54,963 nucleotides of DNA, taken from the NCBI GenBank assembly GCA_902772635.1, contig CACYBK010000123.1:1-54963 (forward strand), given 5' to 3'. The translations under genes were made by a program, and so were the position numbers. Position 1 is the first letter of the stretch, and each line of letters starts with the position of its first letter. The notes under the pieces were generated by a model. The model made no database searches and had not been told where the DNA came from. It saw only the letters and a program-made list of their open reading frames with translations. This document shows positions 25,927-34,166 of the stretch, piece after piece. Source of the DNA: an uncultured Lachnospiraceae bacterium. Its GTDB lineage: Bacteria > Bacillota > Clostridia > Lachnospirales > Lachnospiraceae.

Positions 25927-26526
25927 ATGGCTGATTATCCCATAATTGCAGACGTCAGCGCCTATATAGTCAGGGTGCTGAGGGAGAGGATGTGTCCTGA
26001 GCCCATCCCCTCACCGAACAACATAGAGATCTCGTCGCCTGCGTCCCAGGACGTGGACTACATAGTGGGGCTTTACCTTTATGATATCAAAGAGGTAGCG
26101 GGGGTTTCCTATCCCCCGACGATCAGAAAGGGAAGAGCCCAGCTTACAAAGCCTCCGAAGCCTTTTGAGCTTTATTATATGGTTTTCATCAACGGAGGAG
26201 GCCAGATGGGCCTCAAAGCACCCGATGTTCAGAAGATCATCGGAAAAGCAGCACAGATCGTAAACGACAACAATTCCGTACTGCCGAATCAGCTCCAGAG
26301 CTGGCTCGACACCCAGGAGCCTCCAATAGTACTGTCGCAAGCGAAGATAAGTCTGGAGGAGAAGGTCAGGGTATGGCAGGCTATAAACAAGCCCTACCAG
26401 ATAAGCCTTTTTTACAAGGCAGCCCCTGTCTTTCTGTCGAGCGAGATCACGATCGATACGCCCCGTGTCACAGAAGCAGAGATCAATCTGCACGTCGCGG
26501 GAGAACAAAGAGAGGAGGGTATGTAA
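25927..26526 (+). CDS. DUF4255 (Pvc16/Afp16-like) protein
   Basis: The product has 199 residues, the usual length for the DUF4255 family, starting MADYPIIADVSAYIVRVLRE and containing IVGLYLYDIKEVAG and the conserved RKGRAQLTKPPKPFELYYMV stretch. In Afp and PVC particles the family member caps the distal end of the tube and helps terminate its assembly. GAGGAG precedes the start. It opens the run of phage-tail-like genes; three bases separate its stop from the next gene. The family assignment is strong. That it acts as a cap here follows from relatives, not from anything unique in this sequence. Confidence 0.9.
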   Translation: MADYPIIADVSAYIVRVLRERMCPEPIPSPNNIEISSPASQDVDYIVGLYLYDIKEVAGVSYPPTIRKGRAQLTKPPKPFELYYMVFINGGGQMGLKAPDVQKIIGKAAQIVNDNNSVLPNQLQSWLDTQEPPIVLSQAKISLEEKVRVWQAINKPYQISLFYKAAPVFLSSEITIDTPRVTEAEINLHVAGEQREEGM

Positions 26527-26529
26527 AAA

Positions 26530-27285
26530 TTGTGTGCTGTCATTCGAGCAAAACTTGATCTTGTTGTATATCTTATCGATACGACGACGGGAAGGATTGT
26601 CGGCACACGGGACGTTGAGTTTTTCAGTGGCTTGCAAAGATTGAGACCGGAAAGCCGTGGAGAGGGCATATATGTCTTCCTGAACACGGGCAGGGAGGAT
26701 CATCCTATGCGAATCCGTGTGAAGGGCTATGATGACTATGATGTCGACATCCGCTATTCCGAGCTTGATCCGCGCGTTCCCGCGCACACGGCATTCCTGA
26801 TGCCTTCAGAGAATGTTCGGGTCGGCGGGCAGGTCATAAGTTTCTCCGGTACCGTTTCAGGCCTTAGGTCACTTGAGGGCATACGCCTCGATAGGGAAGC
26901 GAGACACACCTTTTCTTCCTACAAAGAGAGGGACCTCACGGTGGCGCTTTTATCCGAGGAGAAGTCAGTGCCGTTGTTTTCAAACATCTGGTACGGCTTC
27001 GTGAATTCGAACAAGGATAGCTACGAAAAGGTAGAGATTCAATCGGCAGTCTCGGAGAACAAGGTCAAGATCGGTAGTCCGCTTCAAACGGAGATCGAAA
27101 AGGGAGCAGGTCTGTACCGTATTATTTTCGGGAAAGTGACCGGGAAGGGGAAATATGTTTTCCGGGTACGGGACGATACTTCGGGCGAAATGCCGGTATT
27201 GTTCAGATATGAAAAAGAAGGATCAGAACCTGCATTCAAGCTTATCGCTCTTCGAAACTCAAAGAAAAAGTTGGATCTGGCCTGA
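26530..27285 (+). CDS. Unrecognised beta-rich CIS-locus protein
   Basis: The product has 251 residues from a TTG start; GGAGGG lies nine bases upstream and no ATG fits the N-terminal frame. The sequence is beta-rich, beginning AVIRAKLDLVVYLIDTTTGR, with repeated strand-turn patterns such as MRIRVKGYDDYDVDIRYSEL. There is no signal peptide or membrane helix. The start resembles carboxypeptidase-regulatory or Ig-like beta sandwiches, but I cannot place it in a family. Tight packing between the DUF4255 cap protein and the PAAR-like tip protein says it is part of the particle or its assembly. It may decorate the cap or tip. Confidence 0.6.
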   Translation: MCAVIRAKLDLVVYLIDTTTGRIVGTRDVEFFSGLQRLRPESRGEGIYVFLNTGREDHPMRIRVKGYDDYDVDIRYSELDPRVPAHTAFLMPSENVRVGGQVISFSGTVSGLRSLEGIRLDREARHTFSSYKERDLTVALLSEEKSVPLFSNIWYGFVNSNKDSYEKVEIQSAVSENKVKIGSPLQTEIEKGAGLYRIIFGKVTGKGKYVFRVRDDTSGEMPVLFRYEKEGSEPAFKLIALRNSKKKLDLA

Positions 27286-27318
27286 AAGGCCAGGGCTTAC
27301 AAGAGAGGAAGGTAAAAA

Positions 27319-27705
27319 TTGCCACAGATGATCAATTCGGCGGGAACTTCATCTTGCCCCTTCGGCTCGGCTCCCGCACCGATCAAGATTACGAATTCCT
27401 CAAAGGTAGTTGCTTCAGGGTCGATGACCGCGACTATCGCGGACGCGGCTCCGATGACAAACATAGGCCCATTCGGGCTCTGCAGTTCCTTGATGAACCC
27501 CGCTACGGCGTCAGCTACGGCGGCGGCTCTCGGAGTCCTTACTCCGATGCCATGCACCCCGGTTCCAGCGGGACCGTGGACCAGCAATGCGCCGAAGGTC
27601 ATCATAGAAGGAAAACCGTGCCTTTGCACGGGAGCGGTAATGCAGTGTGCCTATGGCGGGACGATACAGATAGTAAGCCCCGGTCAGGCCAAGGATATGG
27701 TTTAA
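27319..27705 (+). CDS. PAAR-like (DUF4280-type) spike-tip protein
   Basis: The product has 128 residues from a TTG start supported by AGAGGAAGG at the right distance (an in-frame ATG at 27328 is possible). Conserved features of PAAR-like DUF4280 proteins are visible: an early SSCPFG, NIGPFGLCSSLMNP in the middle, PMPCTPVPAGPW, and a terminal LCTGAVMQCAYGGTIQI. These proteins fold into a small sharp cone that sits on the trimeric spike and may carry effectors. The gene lies directly before the sheath gene, 28 bases apart. There is no C-terminal toxin extension, so this copy is a bare tip. Confidence 0.88.
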   Translation: MPQMINSAGTSSCPFGSAPAPIKITNSSKVVASGSMTATIADAAPMTNIGPFGLCSSLMNPATASATAAALGVLTPMPCTPVPAGPWTSNAPKVIIEGKPCLCTGAVMQCAYGGTIQIVSPGQAKDMV

Positions 27706-27733
27706 TCATTAACAGGACGAAAGGAAGAAAATT

Positions 27734-29437
27734 ATGCCAGAGTATTTTACACCGGGAGTATATGTAGAAGAATACGATAATTCTCCCAGATCTATTGAAG
27801 GCGTTGGAACAAGCACAGCCGGCTTCGTAGGAATGGCTGAAAAGGGACCGGTAGTCGGCGCTCCCAGGCTTGTGACATCATTTAAGAGCTTCAGACAGCA
27901 GTTCGGAGGCTTTTTGTCAGAATTCACCTACGGCCCCTACAGGCATCTGGCTGCATCTGTAGAGCAGTTCTTTGTAAACGGAGGCACAAGGTGCTTCGTA
28001 ATGAGAGTTGCTCCGAAGGATGCCGAGTGCGCTGAGAAGGAAATGGGCCTTGTTACTTTCAAGGCAAAGAACCCCGGAAAGTGGGGCAACAAGATCCAGA
28101 TCACATTGACAAAGGTATCAAAGCAGAAGCTTCAGCTCATCGGAAAGTCAGATGTAGGCTTCATCGCAAAGAAGACAGAGGGCTTCCGCGAGGGCGACGT
28201 CGTCGAATTTGACGGGAAGTATTACGGGATCGAGACCATCATCGACAACACCATCGTTTTTGATGAAGCTGTTCCTGATTCAGCCATCGACACAAACGCT
28301 ATCCCGAAGAAGGTTCTTTACGAAGTAAAGTTCAATCTCGGCGTACGCGTAGGTGATGAGGCTGAGAATTATGAAGGCCTTTCACTCAACAACAAGGCAC
28401 CGGAGTTCATTGGAACAAAGGTTGCGGGCTCAGACATCATCGAAGTTGAGGTAGCTGAAGATGACAAGGCGCAGAGCCCGATCGAGGCTATCCTCGGTGA
28501 GGATACCGACGGCGGTTCCTTCCTTCTTGAGGGCGGTTCCGACGGAAACATCTCAAAGATAAACGCCGGTACCTTCCTTGGCGAGGACGCAGCGCCCGGA
28601 CAGAGGACAGGCCTTGCCTCATTCGTTGAAAACACCATGGTCTCAATGCTGGCGATCCCCGGCGTTACGATCCCCGATGTGGTCGTTGGTCTTGTAAATC
28701 AGTGCGAGAACCTGAAGGATCGCTTCGCGATCATCGATATGCCTGAAGATGCTGTAAAGACAGAGGATCTGATCAAGTATCGCGGCATGATCGATTCGAC
28801 CTATGCAGCTATGTATCATCCCTGGATCCAGGTATTTGACCGCGCAAGCTCAAAGCCCGGATTCATACCTCCTTCAGGTGCAGTAGCAGGCGTATATTCG
28901 CGTACGGACATCGGCCGCGGCGTTCACAAGGCTCCCGCGAACGAGACCGTATTCTGCACCGGTCTCAAGACCAATTATACAAAGGACGAGCAGGATATCC
29001 TGAATCCCGAGGGGATCAACCTTATCAGGGCTCTCCCCGGACAGGGCATCAGGGTATGGGGCGCGCGTACCGCTTCCAACAACTCGACCTTCAAGTACGT
29101 AAACGTGAGAAGACTCTTCATCTTCGTCGAAGAGTCGATCAAGGCAAATACCAACTGGGTTGTATTCGAGCCCAACGATGCTACACTGTGGCAGAGAGTG
29201 AACCTTACAATCTCCTCCTTCCTTGAAGGTCTTTGGAGGAACGGAATGCTCTCCGGAGCGTCACCGTCCGAAGGCTACTTCGTAGAGATCGGACCGTCTA
29301 CGATGACGAGAGACGATATCATGAACGGAAGGCTTATCTGCAATGTCGGAATAGCTCCTTCAAGGCCCGCTGAATTTGTCATCTTCCGCGTGACCCAGCA
29401 TACCGCTGAGGCGGCCGGTGGCGGCGAGGAAGCTTGA
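27734..29437 (+). CDS. Contractile tail sheath protein
   Basis: The product has 567 residues. The N-terminus YFTPGVYVEEYDNSPRSIEG is the classic sheath start. The C-terminal domain has the conserved NVRRLFIFVEESIKANTNWV stretch, followed by WQRVNLTISSFLEGLWRNG and a final strand segment (PAEFVIFRVTQ) that handshakes between subunits. Sheath proteins polymerise around the tube and contract to drive it through a membrane. Only one sheath gene is present, while Afp and PVC carry three variants, so the sheath is probably homopolymeric. GAAAGGAAG precedes the ATG. Identification is secure. Confidence 0.97.
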   Translation: MPEYFTPGVYVEEYDNSPRSIEGVGTSTAGFVGMAEKGPVVGAPRLVTSFKSFRQQFGGFLSEFTYGPYRHLAASVEQFFVNGGTRCFVMRVAPKDAECAEKEMGLVTFKAKNPGKWGNKIQITLTKVSKQKLQLIGKSDVGFIAKKTEGFREGDVVEFDGKYYGIETIIDNTIVFDEAVPDSAIDTNAIPKKVLYEVKFNLGVRVGDEAENYEGLSLNNKAPEFIGTKVAGSDIIEVEVAEDDKAQSPIEAILGEDTDGGSFLLEGGSDGNISKINAGTFLGEDAAPGQRTGLASFVENTMVSMLAIPGVTIPDVVVGLVNQCENLKDRFAIIDMPEDAVKTEDLIKYRGMIDSTYAAMYHPWIQVFDRASSKPGFIPPSGAVAGVYSRTDIGRGVHKAPANETVFCTGLKTNYTKDEQDILNPEGINLIRALPGQGIRVWGARTASNNSTFKYVNVRRLFIFVEESIKANTNWVVFEPNDATLWQRVNLTISSFLEGLWRNGMLSGASPSEGYFVEIGPSTMTRDDIMNGRLICNVGIAPSRPAEFVIFRVTQHTAEAAGGGEEA

Positions 29438-29469
29438 GCAAAGTGAAAAGACGTGAAATGGAGATAGTT

Positions 29470-29475
29470 TATAAT
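29470..29475 (+). promoter_or_regulatory. Isolated TATAAT box before the tube gene
   Basis: A perfect TATAAT lies about 25 bases before the tube start in the 62-base gap after the sheath gene. No good -35 hexamer is at the right distance. An extra promoter here would fit the high copy number of tube subunits, but it may be chance. Confidence 0.22.
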
Positions 29476-29499
29476 CTGGCACAGAAAGGAAGAAAATAA

Positions 29500-30003
29500 A
29501 TGGCTACAGCAAGTACTTATGATAACGGGGCAGGTTCAGCTTACCCGTTGACAAAAATGAACTTCCTCGTCGTTGTGGATGAGATAAGCGGCACAGCGGC
29601 GTTTTCGGAAGTAACAGGAATTGACGCATCTATCGATGTTATCGAATTCCGTCAGGGAAATTCAGGCTCCCTTGCTCCGGTGAAGATCCCCGGCCTCGTA
29701 AAGCACGGAAACATCACACTGAAGATGGGCTACATCCTCGACTCCGCTTTCAAGACGTGGGTCCAGGAGTGCGTATCCGAGATCAGAGGTGAGATGCCGA
29801 GGCATCAGGTCACGATCGAGCTTATCGACACCAATGCAGGCGCTCCCAAGTCTCTCGTTGATTCCGTTCAGGGAACGCGTACATGGATCCTCTCAAATGC
29901 CTGGGTGGCAAAGTATTCAGGACCGGATCTTGACGCGAAGACCTCGGATGTCGCGATCGAGACAGTAGAGCTTGCTTATGAGGAGCTTGTAATACCTAAC
30001 TGA
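29500..30003 (+). CDS. Tail tube protein (gp19/Hcp-like)
   Basis: The product has 167 residues, a typical tube length. Family features include PLTKMNFLVVVDEISGTAAF near the N-terminus, SEVTGIDASIDVIEFRQGN, the loop region HGNITLKMGYI, and a C-terminal IETVELAYEELVI strand. Tube proteins stack as hexameric rings to form the rigid inner needle. GAAAGGAAG lies before the ATG. The gene sits between sheath and tail-assembly genes as in other contractile injection systems. It is followed by a hairpin and repeat-rich gap, which may lower expression of the genes beyond. Confidence 0.96.
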   Translation: MATASTYDNGAGSAYPLTKMNFLVVVDEISGTAAFSEVTGIDASIDVIEFRQGNSGSLAPVKIPGLVKHGNITLKMGYILDSAFKTWVQECVSEIRGEMPRHQVTIELIDTNAGAPKSLVDSVQGTRTWILSNAWVAKYSGPDLDAKTSDVAIETVELAYEELVIPN

Positions 30004-30034
30004 TCAAACAAAAATAATGATGAGTTTTCACAGG

Positions 30035-30063
30035 GGTGCAGGGCCTTTCGGCCCCGCACCTTT
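30035..30063 (+). terminator. GC-rich hairpin after the tube gene, possible attenuator
   Basis: GGTGCAGGGCC and GGCCCCGCACC form an 11-base stem with a TTTC loop, followed by TTT only. The short T-run makes full termination doubtful. It could act as a partial terminator or RNA-stabilising 3' end between the abundant sheath/tube messages and the lower-copy baseplate genes. Confidence 0.5.
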
Positions 30064-30093
30064 GCGAGCACTCACAGCTTCGCTCGTTCTTCG

Positions 30094-30160
30094 CTTAGAA
30101 CTCGTTCCGAAGTGTAGTGCGGCAACTCTTTTGTAGGTTCAGGCGTCACTCGTATGCGCT
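30094..30160. repeat. Dispersed intergenic repeat, copy A
   Basis: The stretch CTTAGAACTCGTTCCGAAG, then GTGCGGCAA, then TCAGGCGTC and CGTAT recurs in the same order and spacing at about 54759-54820 (CTTAGGACTCACTCCGGAA, GTGCGGCAA, TCAGGCGTC, CGTAT). Similar GAACTCG/CCGAA palindromic words also occur at 41765-41822. It looks like a short mobile-derived or REP-like intergenic element. Confidence 0.45.
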
Positions 30161-30195
30161 TCGAACTCGCTCCGAATCAATGAAAGGCAGGTAAT

Positions 30196-30558
30196 ATGGA
30201 AACACTTTATGATTTCACTCTCCCTAAGGGGTATATGGACTCGAATGGTGAGCTTCACAGAAGGGGACAGATGCGTCTTGCCACGGCAGGCGATGAGATC
30301 AGCGCCACGAGGGACCCGAGAGTCCTTTCAAACCCTTCGTACCTTACCATAGTGATCCTTTCAAAGGTGATCACTGAGATCGAAGGTGTTCCCGCGGTCA
30401 CGGCGACATTGATCGAAAAGCTGTTTACCGCAGACCTTGCCTTCCTTCAGGATATGTACCAGAAGATCAATGACATCGAGCCTCCCGTGATGGAGGTCAC
30501 CTGCCCCGAGTGCGGAAGGATATTTGAGGTTCCGCTAAATTTTACCGAAGGGGCTTAA
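30196..30558 (+). CDS. Tail assembly protein (Mu gp41-like) with zinc-binding CxxC end
   Basis: The product has 120 residues and matches the tail-assembly family common in contractile injection clusters: FTLPKGYMDSNGELHRRGQM, then MRLATAGDEISATRDPRVLS and LIEKLFTADLAFLQDMYQKI. A CPECG motif (about 103-107) near the C-terminus may bind metal with other ligands. Such proteins act as chaperones during tube or tape-measure assembly and are usually absent from the finished particle. AAGGCAGG precedes the ATG. Near its end the sequence A AAT TTT (30537-30543) is a canonical -1 slippery heptamer in the correct frame. A -1 shift there would bypass the TAA at 30556 and continue into the frame of the DUF6760-like product. 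Confidence 0.85.
   Translation: METLYDFTLPKGYMDSNGELHRRGQMRLATAGDEISATRDPRVLSNPSYLTIVILSKVITEIEGVPAVTATLIEKLFTADLAFLQDMYQKINDIEPPVMEVTCPECGRIFEVPLNFTEGA
30537..30543 (+). promoter_or_regulatory. Candidate programmed -1 frameshift site A AAT TTT
   Basis: In the zero frame of the tail-assembly gene the codons read CTA AAT TTT, so the heptamer has the form X XXY YYZ. After a -1 shift, reading resumes with TAC at 30543 and stays open to 30777. This joins FEVPLNF to YRRGLKLYPNDELFREMSFI. Between 30528 and 30590 the downstream frame contains no ATG, GTG or TTG. A small palindrome TTAAAGCTTTA follows about 10 bases later. Confidence 0.6.
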
Positions 30559-30590
30559 AGCTTTATCCAAATGATGAGCTCTTCCGCGAG

Positions 30591-30779
30591 ATGTCCTTTA
30601 TCTCTTATTATTTTCACTGGAGCGAGGACGAGGTGCTTTCGATGGAGCATGCGACCCGCAGGAGATGGTGCAAAGAGATATCAGAGATAAACAAGAGCTT
30701 AAGTCCCGCAAAATCAAAGGGCTCTGAAAAGAGCATTACAGAAATGTATCAGACAAAGGATGCCTACAAGCATATGTGA
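30591..30779 (+). CDS. DUF6760-like small protein, probably made as a -1 frameshift extension
   Basis: From the ATG at 30591 the product has 62 residues: FISYYFHWSEDEVLSMEHAT followed by RRRWCKEI, the HWs-x-x-E-x-L-x-x-x-H-x-x-RRRW pattern I associate with DUF6760 proteins that follow the tail-assembly gene in injection clusters. In relatives, as I recall them, a further 10 or so residues with an LY..E motif precede this; here the matching residues LYPNDELFRE are encoded upstream in frame without any start codon. The ATG also lacks a Shine-Dalgarno. Both facts favour synthesis as a fusion through the slippery site at 30537-30543, giving a combined 30196-30779 product. Independent initiation at 30591 remains possible. 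Confidence 0.65.
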   Translation: MSFISYYFHWSEDEVLSMEHATRRRWCKEISEINKSLSPAKSKGSEKSITEMYQTKDAYKHM

Positions 30780-30793
30780 TACGGAGATAATAA

Positions 30794-32056
30794 ATGGCAG
30801 CTGACAATATCCTCGTAAAAAATCTGGGCCTTCATCCCACCCCGAGCTTCAATTTCATGCTGCGCGTCGAGGCGCTCTTTGACCTTCCCTGCAAGGCGGT
30901 CAGGGCCTTCACCAAGGCGAATGAATTTGAATATATCCAGGAAGGCGGGCTGAATGACTATGTCCATATGAGAAGGAAGCCCATAACACAGCCCTTCACC
31001 TTTGAGGTGGACCGCTATGTGGGTGTTGATTACTTTGATCCGCTCCCTCTCGGGTCTGAGCCCATCCTTCCCGTCTGCCTCCTCGTCTTCGGCGGCGCGG
31101 CCTACAGGGAAAACGGCACGACCACCTTCCTTCGCATGTACACGTTCACCGCCTGCAAGGTAATGGAAAAGACCTACGGAGAACTGAATGCGGAACAGAG
31201 CGGGCTTTATGTTGAGACCACGAAGCTCTCCTACCATGAATGTATTATCGTCACGAATCCTTCGATCTACGATCTCGGCGGCAAACAGTCCATATACAAA
31301 GAGGATCTCGAGCTTGACACGAAGACGAACATCTACAAGGCAAACACAAAGCCCAAGTATGCGCGCACCGTTCCGGACGGTACTGCCGGAAAAACGATCA
31401 ACAAGAAGGCGGATGGTAGCAATGACGCTGCCGGTGACAATCTGAACCGCGGCCGTTATAATCCTGAGAAGAACATATATTTCGCAGTCACTCCGCCCGA
31501 GAGCATCATCGGCCATACCGGCGGTCCCGTTTATGATGACAAGGGCAACAAGATCACGCAGACAGCCGATGACAACATGCACCGCGGCAGGTATGATGCG
31601 GCAAATGGCGGGAAATATGACCGCACGACATTTACAAAGAATATCATGGGGGCCGGAAAGTTCGCACTTACTCCGCCGAACGACAAAGACAGGGCCGAGA
31701 GGCATATATATTCTCCGGAGGATGATACACATTACGCTAACAGGGTTTCCGACAGGATAGGAACGGCCCCCACCGGCGAAGGCATGAACAGGGGCCGGTA
31801 TACCGATGACAAACGATATGCACTCCAGCCGGCAGCGCCTGAAAAAGCCAATACCGACCTGAACCGCGGAAGATATGATGCCGCAGAGGGCGGGACCTTC
31901 ACAAAAGAAGGCTTTACAAGGGAGATCATGAAAACTCCGAAGTACGCCTCCATCCCCGCGAACAATGCGGAGCGGGCAGAGCGAAGGATCTACACCGAGG
32001 GTGAGTCCTCCTCAATGAGCCACATCGACGCAGCGTCTTATCTCAACAGAAAATGA
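30794..32056 (+). CDS. Second tube-like protein (tube initiator type) with long C-terminal repeat tail
   Basis: The product has 420 residues. Residues about 1-170 resemble gp19-family tube proteins that start the tube on the baseplate (Pvc5/Afp5 position): TPSFNFMLRVEALFDLPCKA, VHMRRKPITQPFTFEVDRYV, and a closing TTKLSYHECIIV strand. The remaining 250 residues are unusual, being hydrophilic with four NRGRY/HRGRY motifs. They also contain a duplicated module: RGRYDAANGGKYDRTTFTKN...FALTPPND...RAERHIY, and later RGRYDAAEGGTFTKEGFTRE...YASIPANN...AERRIY. The tail is probably disordered or extended. The usual initiator has no such tail. It could line the tube, bind cargo or contact the candidate tape-measure protein encoded next, 16 bases away. 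Confidence 0.75.
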   Translation: MAADNILVKNLGLHPTPSFNFMLRVEALFDLPCKAVRAFTKANEFEYIQEGGLNDYVHMRRKPITQPFTFEVDRYVGVDYFDPLPLGSEPILPVCLLVFGGAAYRENGTTTFLRMYTFTACKVMEKTYGELNAEQSGLYVETTKLSYHECIIVTNPSIYDLGGKQSIYKEDLELDTKTNIYKANTKPKYARTVPDGTAGKTINKKADGSNDAAGDNLNRGRYNPEKNIYFAVTPPESIIGHTGGPVYDDKGNKITQTADDNMHRGRYDAANGGKYDRTTFTKNIMGAGKFALTPPNDKDRAERHIYSPEDDTHYANRVSDRIGTAPTGEGMNRGRYTDDKRYALQPAAPEKANTDLNRGRYDAAEGGTFTKEGFTREIMKTPKYASIPANNAERAERRIYTEGESSSMSHIDAASYLNRK

Positions 32057-32072
32057 TAATGAGAGGCTTTAA

Positions 32073-34163
32073 ATGCTTACGATAAAAGGGCCGATAGAAC
32101 TGAAGACGAACCGCCCCTTTGTCGGGCACTGTGAGGGCTTTGCCGAAAGGATAGAGGCAAATTACTCTGTAATGGGGACAAAGATAGAGGCAGAGGACCT
32201 TCTCCACATGGTGACCTCGCCTCCGGAGATCTTTATAGAAGAGGGCGGCGACATCAATGTGCAAAACTCAAACGCCGTATTTGAAGGCCAGTCCCAGAAG
32301 ATCGACATCGTGAACAACCTGATGAACCGGATAGTAGTGGACGCTGACTACGGCCTCACCTATCAGGACCGGGTATTCATAGAAAACGTCCTTTCAAAGC
32401 TCGGCGTGACCGACGTGAAAAGCTTCATGAAGAGGGTCTCAAATATTGAATATGACACGATAGAGACCGCAAAGCTTACGAATGATTATTTTTCCGAGCT
32501 TGCCCAAAACATTGACCGTATCGAAAACATAGCCCTGTCTTCGGAAGAGGGAAGGGAATCCGCGGAGATCACACGCAAGGAGCGGGAAAAGGCCTTTTAT
32601 ACGAGTATAATGGATCGCCTGAAGACCGCGGCCATATACCAGATAGTCAGGAATTTCGGCGACACGACGCAGAACAATACCATATCGGAAAGCCTTGTAA
32701 GAAACAGCGAGCAGAATTTCCTTACAAAAAAGGTGCTTTTGAACTCGCTCCGGGAGGATCTTTCGGGAGAGCGGCTCCCGCTTACTTTCAGGAGCGAGGA
32801 GTATATAGAGGAGGTTCGGGAAGCCAAAGAGGAGCTCACCGACATCTCGGTCACGCGCTCACTCTCCGCAAGCGTCCTCATGGAGATGGTGAAGAACCTC
32901 TACCATGCCCTCTTTGACAAGAGCGAGTACAGGGAAGGGCGGGTATTTGACTTCTCAAGGAATTTCTACCGGATGGGAGACAACATCCTTTCGCGTATCT
33001 CCTCTCGCTCCGAGGGCAGCAGGTTCTATGATTACCGTGACTTCATAGAAAGCGCCGGCGATGAATTTGAGAGCGCGCTTACGATCTTTTCAAACACTGA
33101 GGAAAATAATGAAGAGCGGGAGGAATACCTTTTTTCGCTTCGAAAGACCATAGAAAACCTTTCCGGCGGGAATCAGGATATCGAAAACGAGAATTTTGTC
33201 CTGAACCAAAGGATAGAAAATACAAAAGAGTCGGTCGAGACCACGCTCCTTGCCGCTGAAGAAGGTGAGAGGGAGGCAGAGACAGTTGAGAAGGAGATCG
33301 AGCGTGAGACCATAGACACAAAGACCCTTGAGCGCGAGCTATATGAGATCAACGAGAGAAACCTGAAGGCCCGTGACCGCTATACCGAGATCTTTTCAGA
33401 GCTTAAGAGAAGGGCAAAGAGAGATTCCGCCGACGGGCGCACCTTAACGAAGAAAGAGGCATTGAGGGCGCTGATGGACAGGAATTACCGCCCCGAGACC
33501 GATATGGAAAGCTCGCCTGTTCCCCTTGAGCGTGACCTGATGGTCGAAGCCGTAAGGGATACCCTGATGGAGTTTCCCGAAGGCGACATCAATGTATACG
33601 AGCTCATGCAGCGGCACAACCAAAGATTTGATGCTCCATCGGAAGCCGTCCGCCAGGCAGACGCGATACAGTCCCTGCTTTCCGACATCAGGCGTGTTGA
33701 GACTGTTTATCGCGAAGAGCCCGATATCGAAAAGGAAGCAGCATCGGCCGGCGAAGAGGCTGCAAGAAGGATAATGGAGGAGGCTGCCGGGGGACTTTCG
33801 AAAAGTAATGCAGTGAGGCGGGAGGTCGCCGGGGCTCCGAAAATAGATCTTGTCCACAAGGCAGAGAATACGCTTACCGAAGAAGAGATAAGGGAGTCCC
33901 TTGAAGAACTGAGGCGCTCCGTAAAGAGCGAAAAAATAGTTGAGGAAACCGGGAACATCAGCATTATCTCAAATGAGAAAAAGGCTGAGAAGAGGATAGA
34001 GGAAGTTGGCGCGGATTTCATGAAGCCCAGGATTCGGACGGACGCCGAGATAGAAGCCATGATCAGCCGTGGCGTAAAGAGCCAGATGTCAAAGATCTCC
34101 GAGCAGGTGATGGGAAAGCTTGCAAAGAAGCTTCAGAGTGACAGATCAAGGAGAGGATTGTAA
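32073..34163 (+). CDS. Long coiled-coil protein, candidate tape measure
   Basis: The product has 696 residues. The N-terminal 80 or so residues are mixed alpha/beta (IKGPIELKTNRPFVGHCEGF), and most of the rest is helical, with strong coiled-coil character at about 380-460 (ENTKESVETTLLAAEEGERE and following) and 560-690. There are no transmembrane helices. It lies between the tube-initiator and the hub genes, where long helical tape-measure-like proteins are expected. Tape measures set tube length and are threaded inside it. The absence of the hydrophobic segments typical of phage tape measures is a caution; it could instead be an assembly scaffold or loaded cargo. GAGAGG precedes the ATG. 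The next gene follows after three bases. Confidence 0.5.
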   Translation: MLTIKGPIELKTNRPFVGHCEGFAERIEANYSVMGTKIEAEDLLHMVTSPPEIFIEEGGDINVQNSNAVFEGQSQKIDIVNNLMNRIVVDADYGLTYQDRVFIENVLSKLGVTDVKSFMKRVSNIEYDTIETAKLTNDYFSELAQNIDRIENIALSSEEGRESAEITRKEREKAFYTSIMDRLKTAAIYQIVRNFGDTTQNNTISESLVRNSEQNFLTKKVLLNSLREDLSGERLPLTFRSEEYIEEVREAKEELTDISVTRSLSASVLMEMVKNLYHALFDKSEYREGRVFDFSRNFYRMGDNILSRISSRSEGSRFYDYRDFIESAGDEFESALTIFSNTEENNEEREEYLFSLRKTIENLSGGNQDIENENFVLNQRIENTKESVETTLLAAEEGEREAETVEKEIERETIDTKTLERELYEINERNLKARDRYTEIFSELKRRAKRDSADGRTLTKKEALRALMDRNYRPETDMESSPVPLERDLMVEAVRDTLMEFPEGDINVYELMQRHNQRFDAPSEAVRQADAIQSLLSDIRRVETVYREEPDIEKEAASAGEEAARRIMEEAAGGLSKSNAVRREVAGAPKIDLVHKAENTLTEEEIRESLEELRRSVKSEKIVEETGNISIISNEKKAEKRIEEVGADFMKPRIRTDAEIEAMISRGVKSQMSKISEQVMGKLAKKLQSDRSRRGL

Positions 34164-34166
34164 AAA

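Noticed and set aside
30764..31732. A 322-codon minus-strand open frame opposite the tube-initiator gene
   Set aside because: It is antisense to a well-supported gene and shows no domain or Shine-Dalgarno. Long antisense frames recur under other genes here (for example 21954-22808 and 26011-26787) and reflect codon bias.
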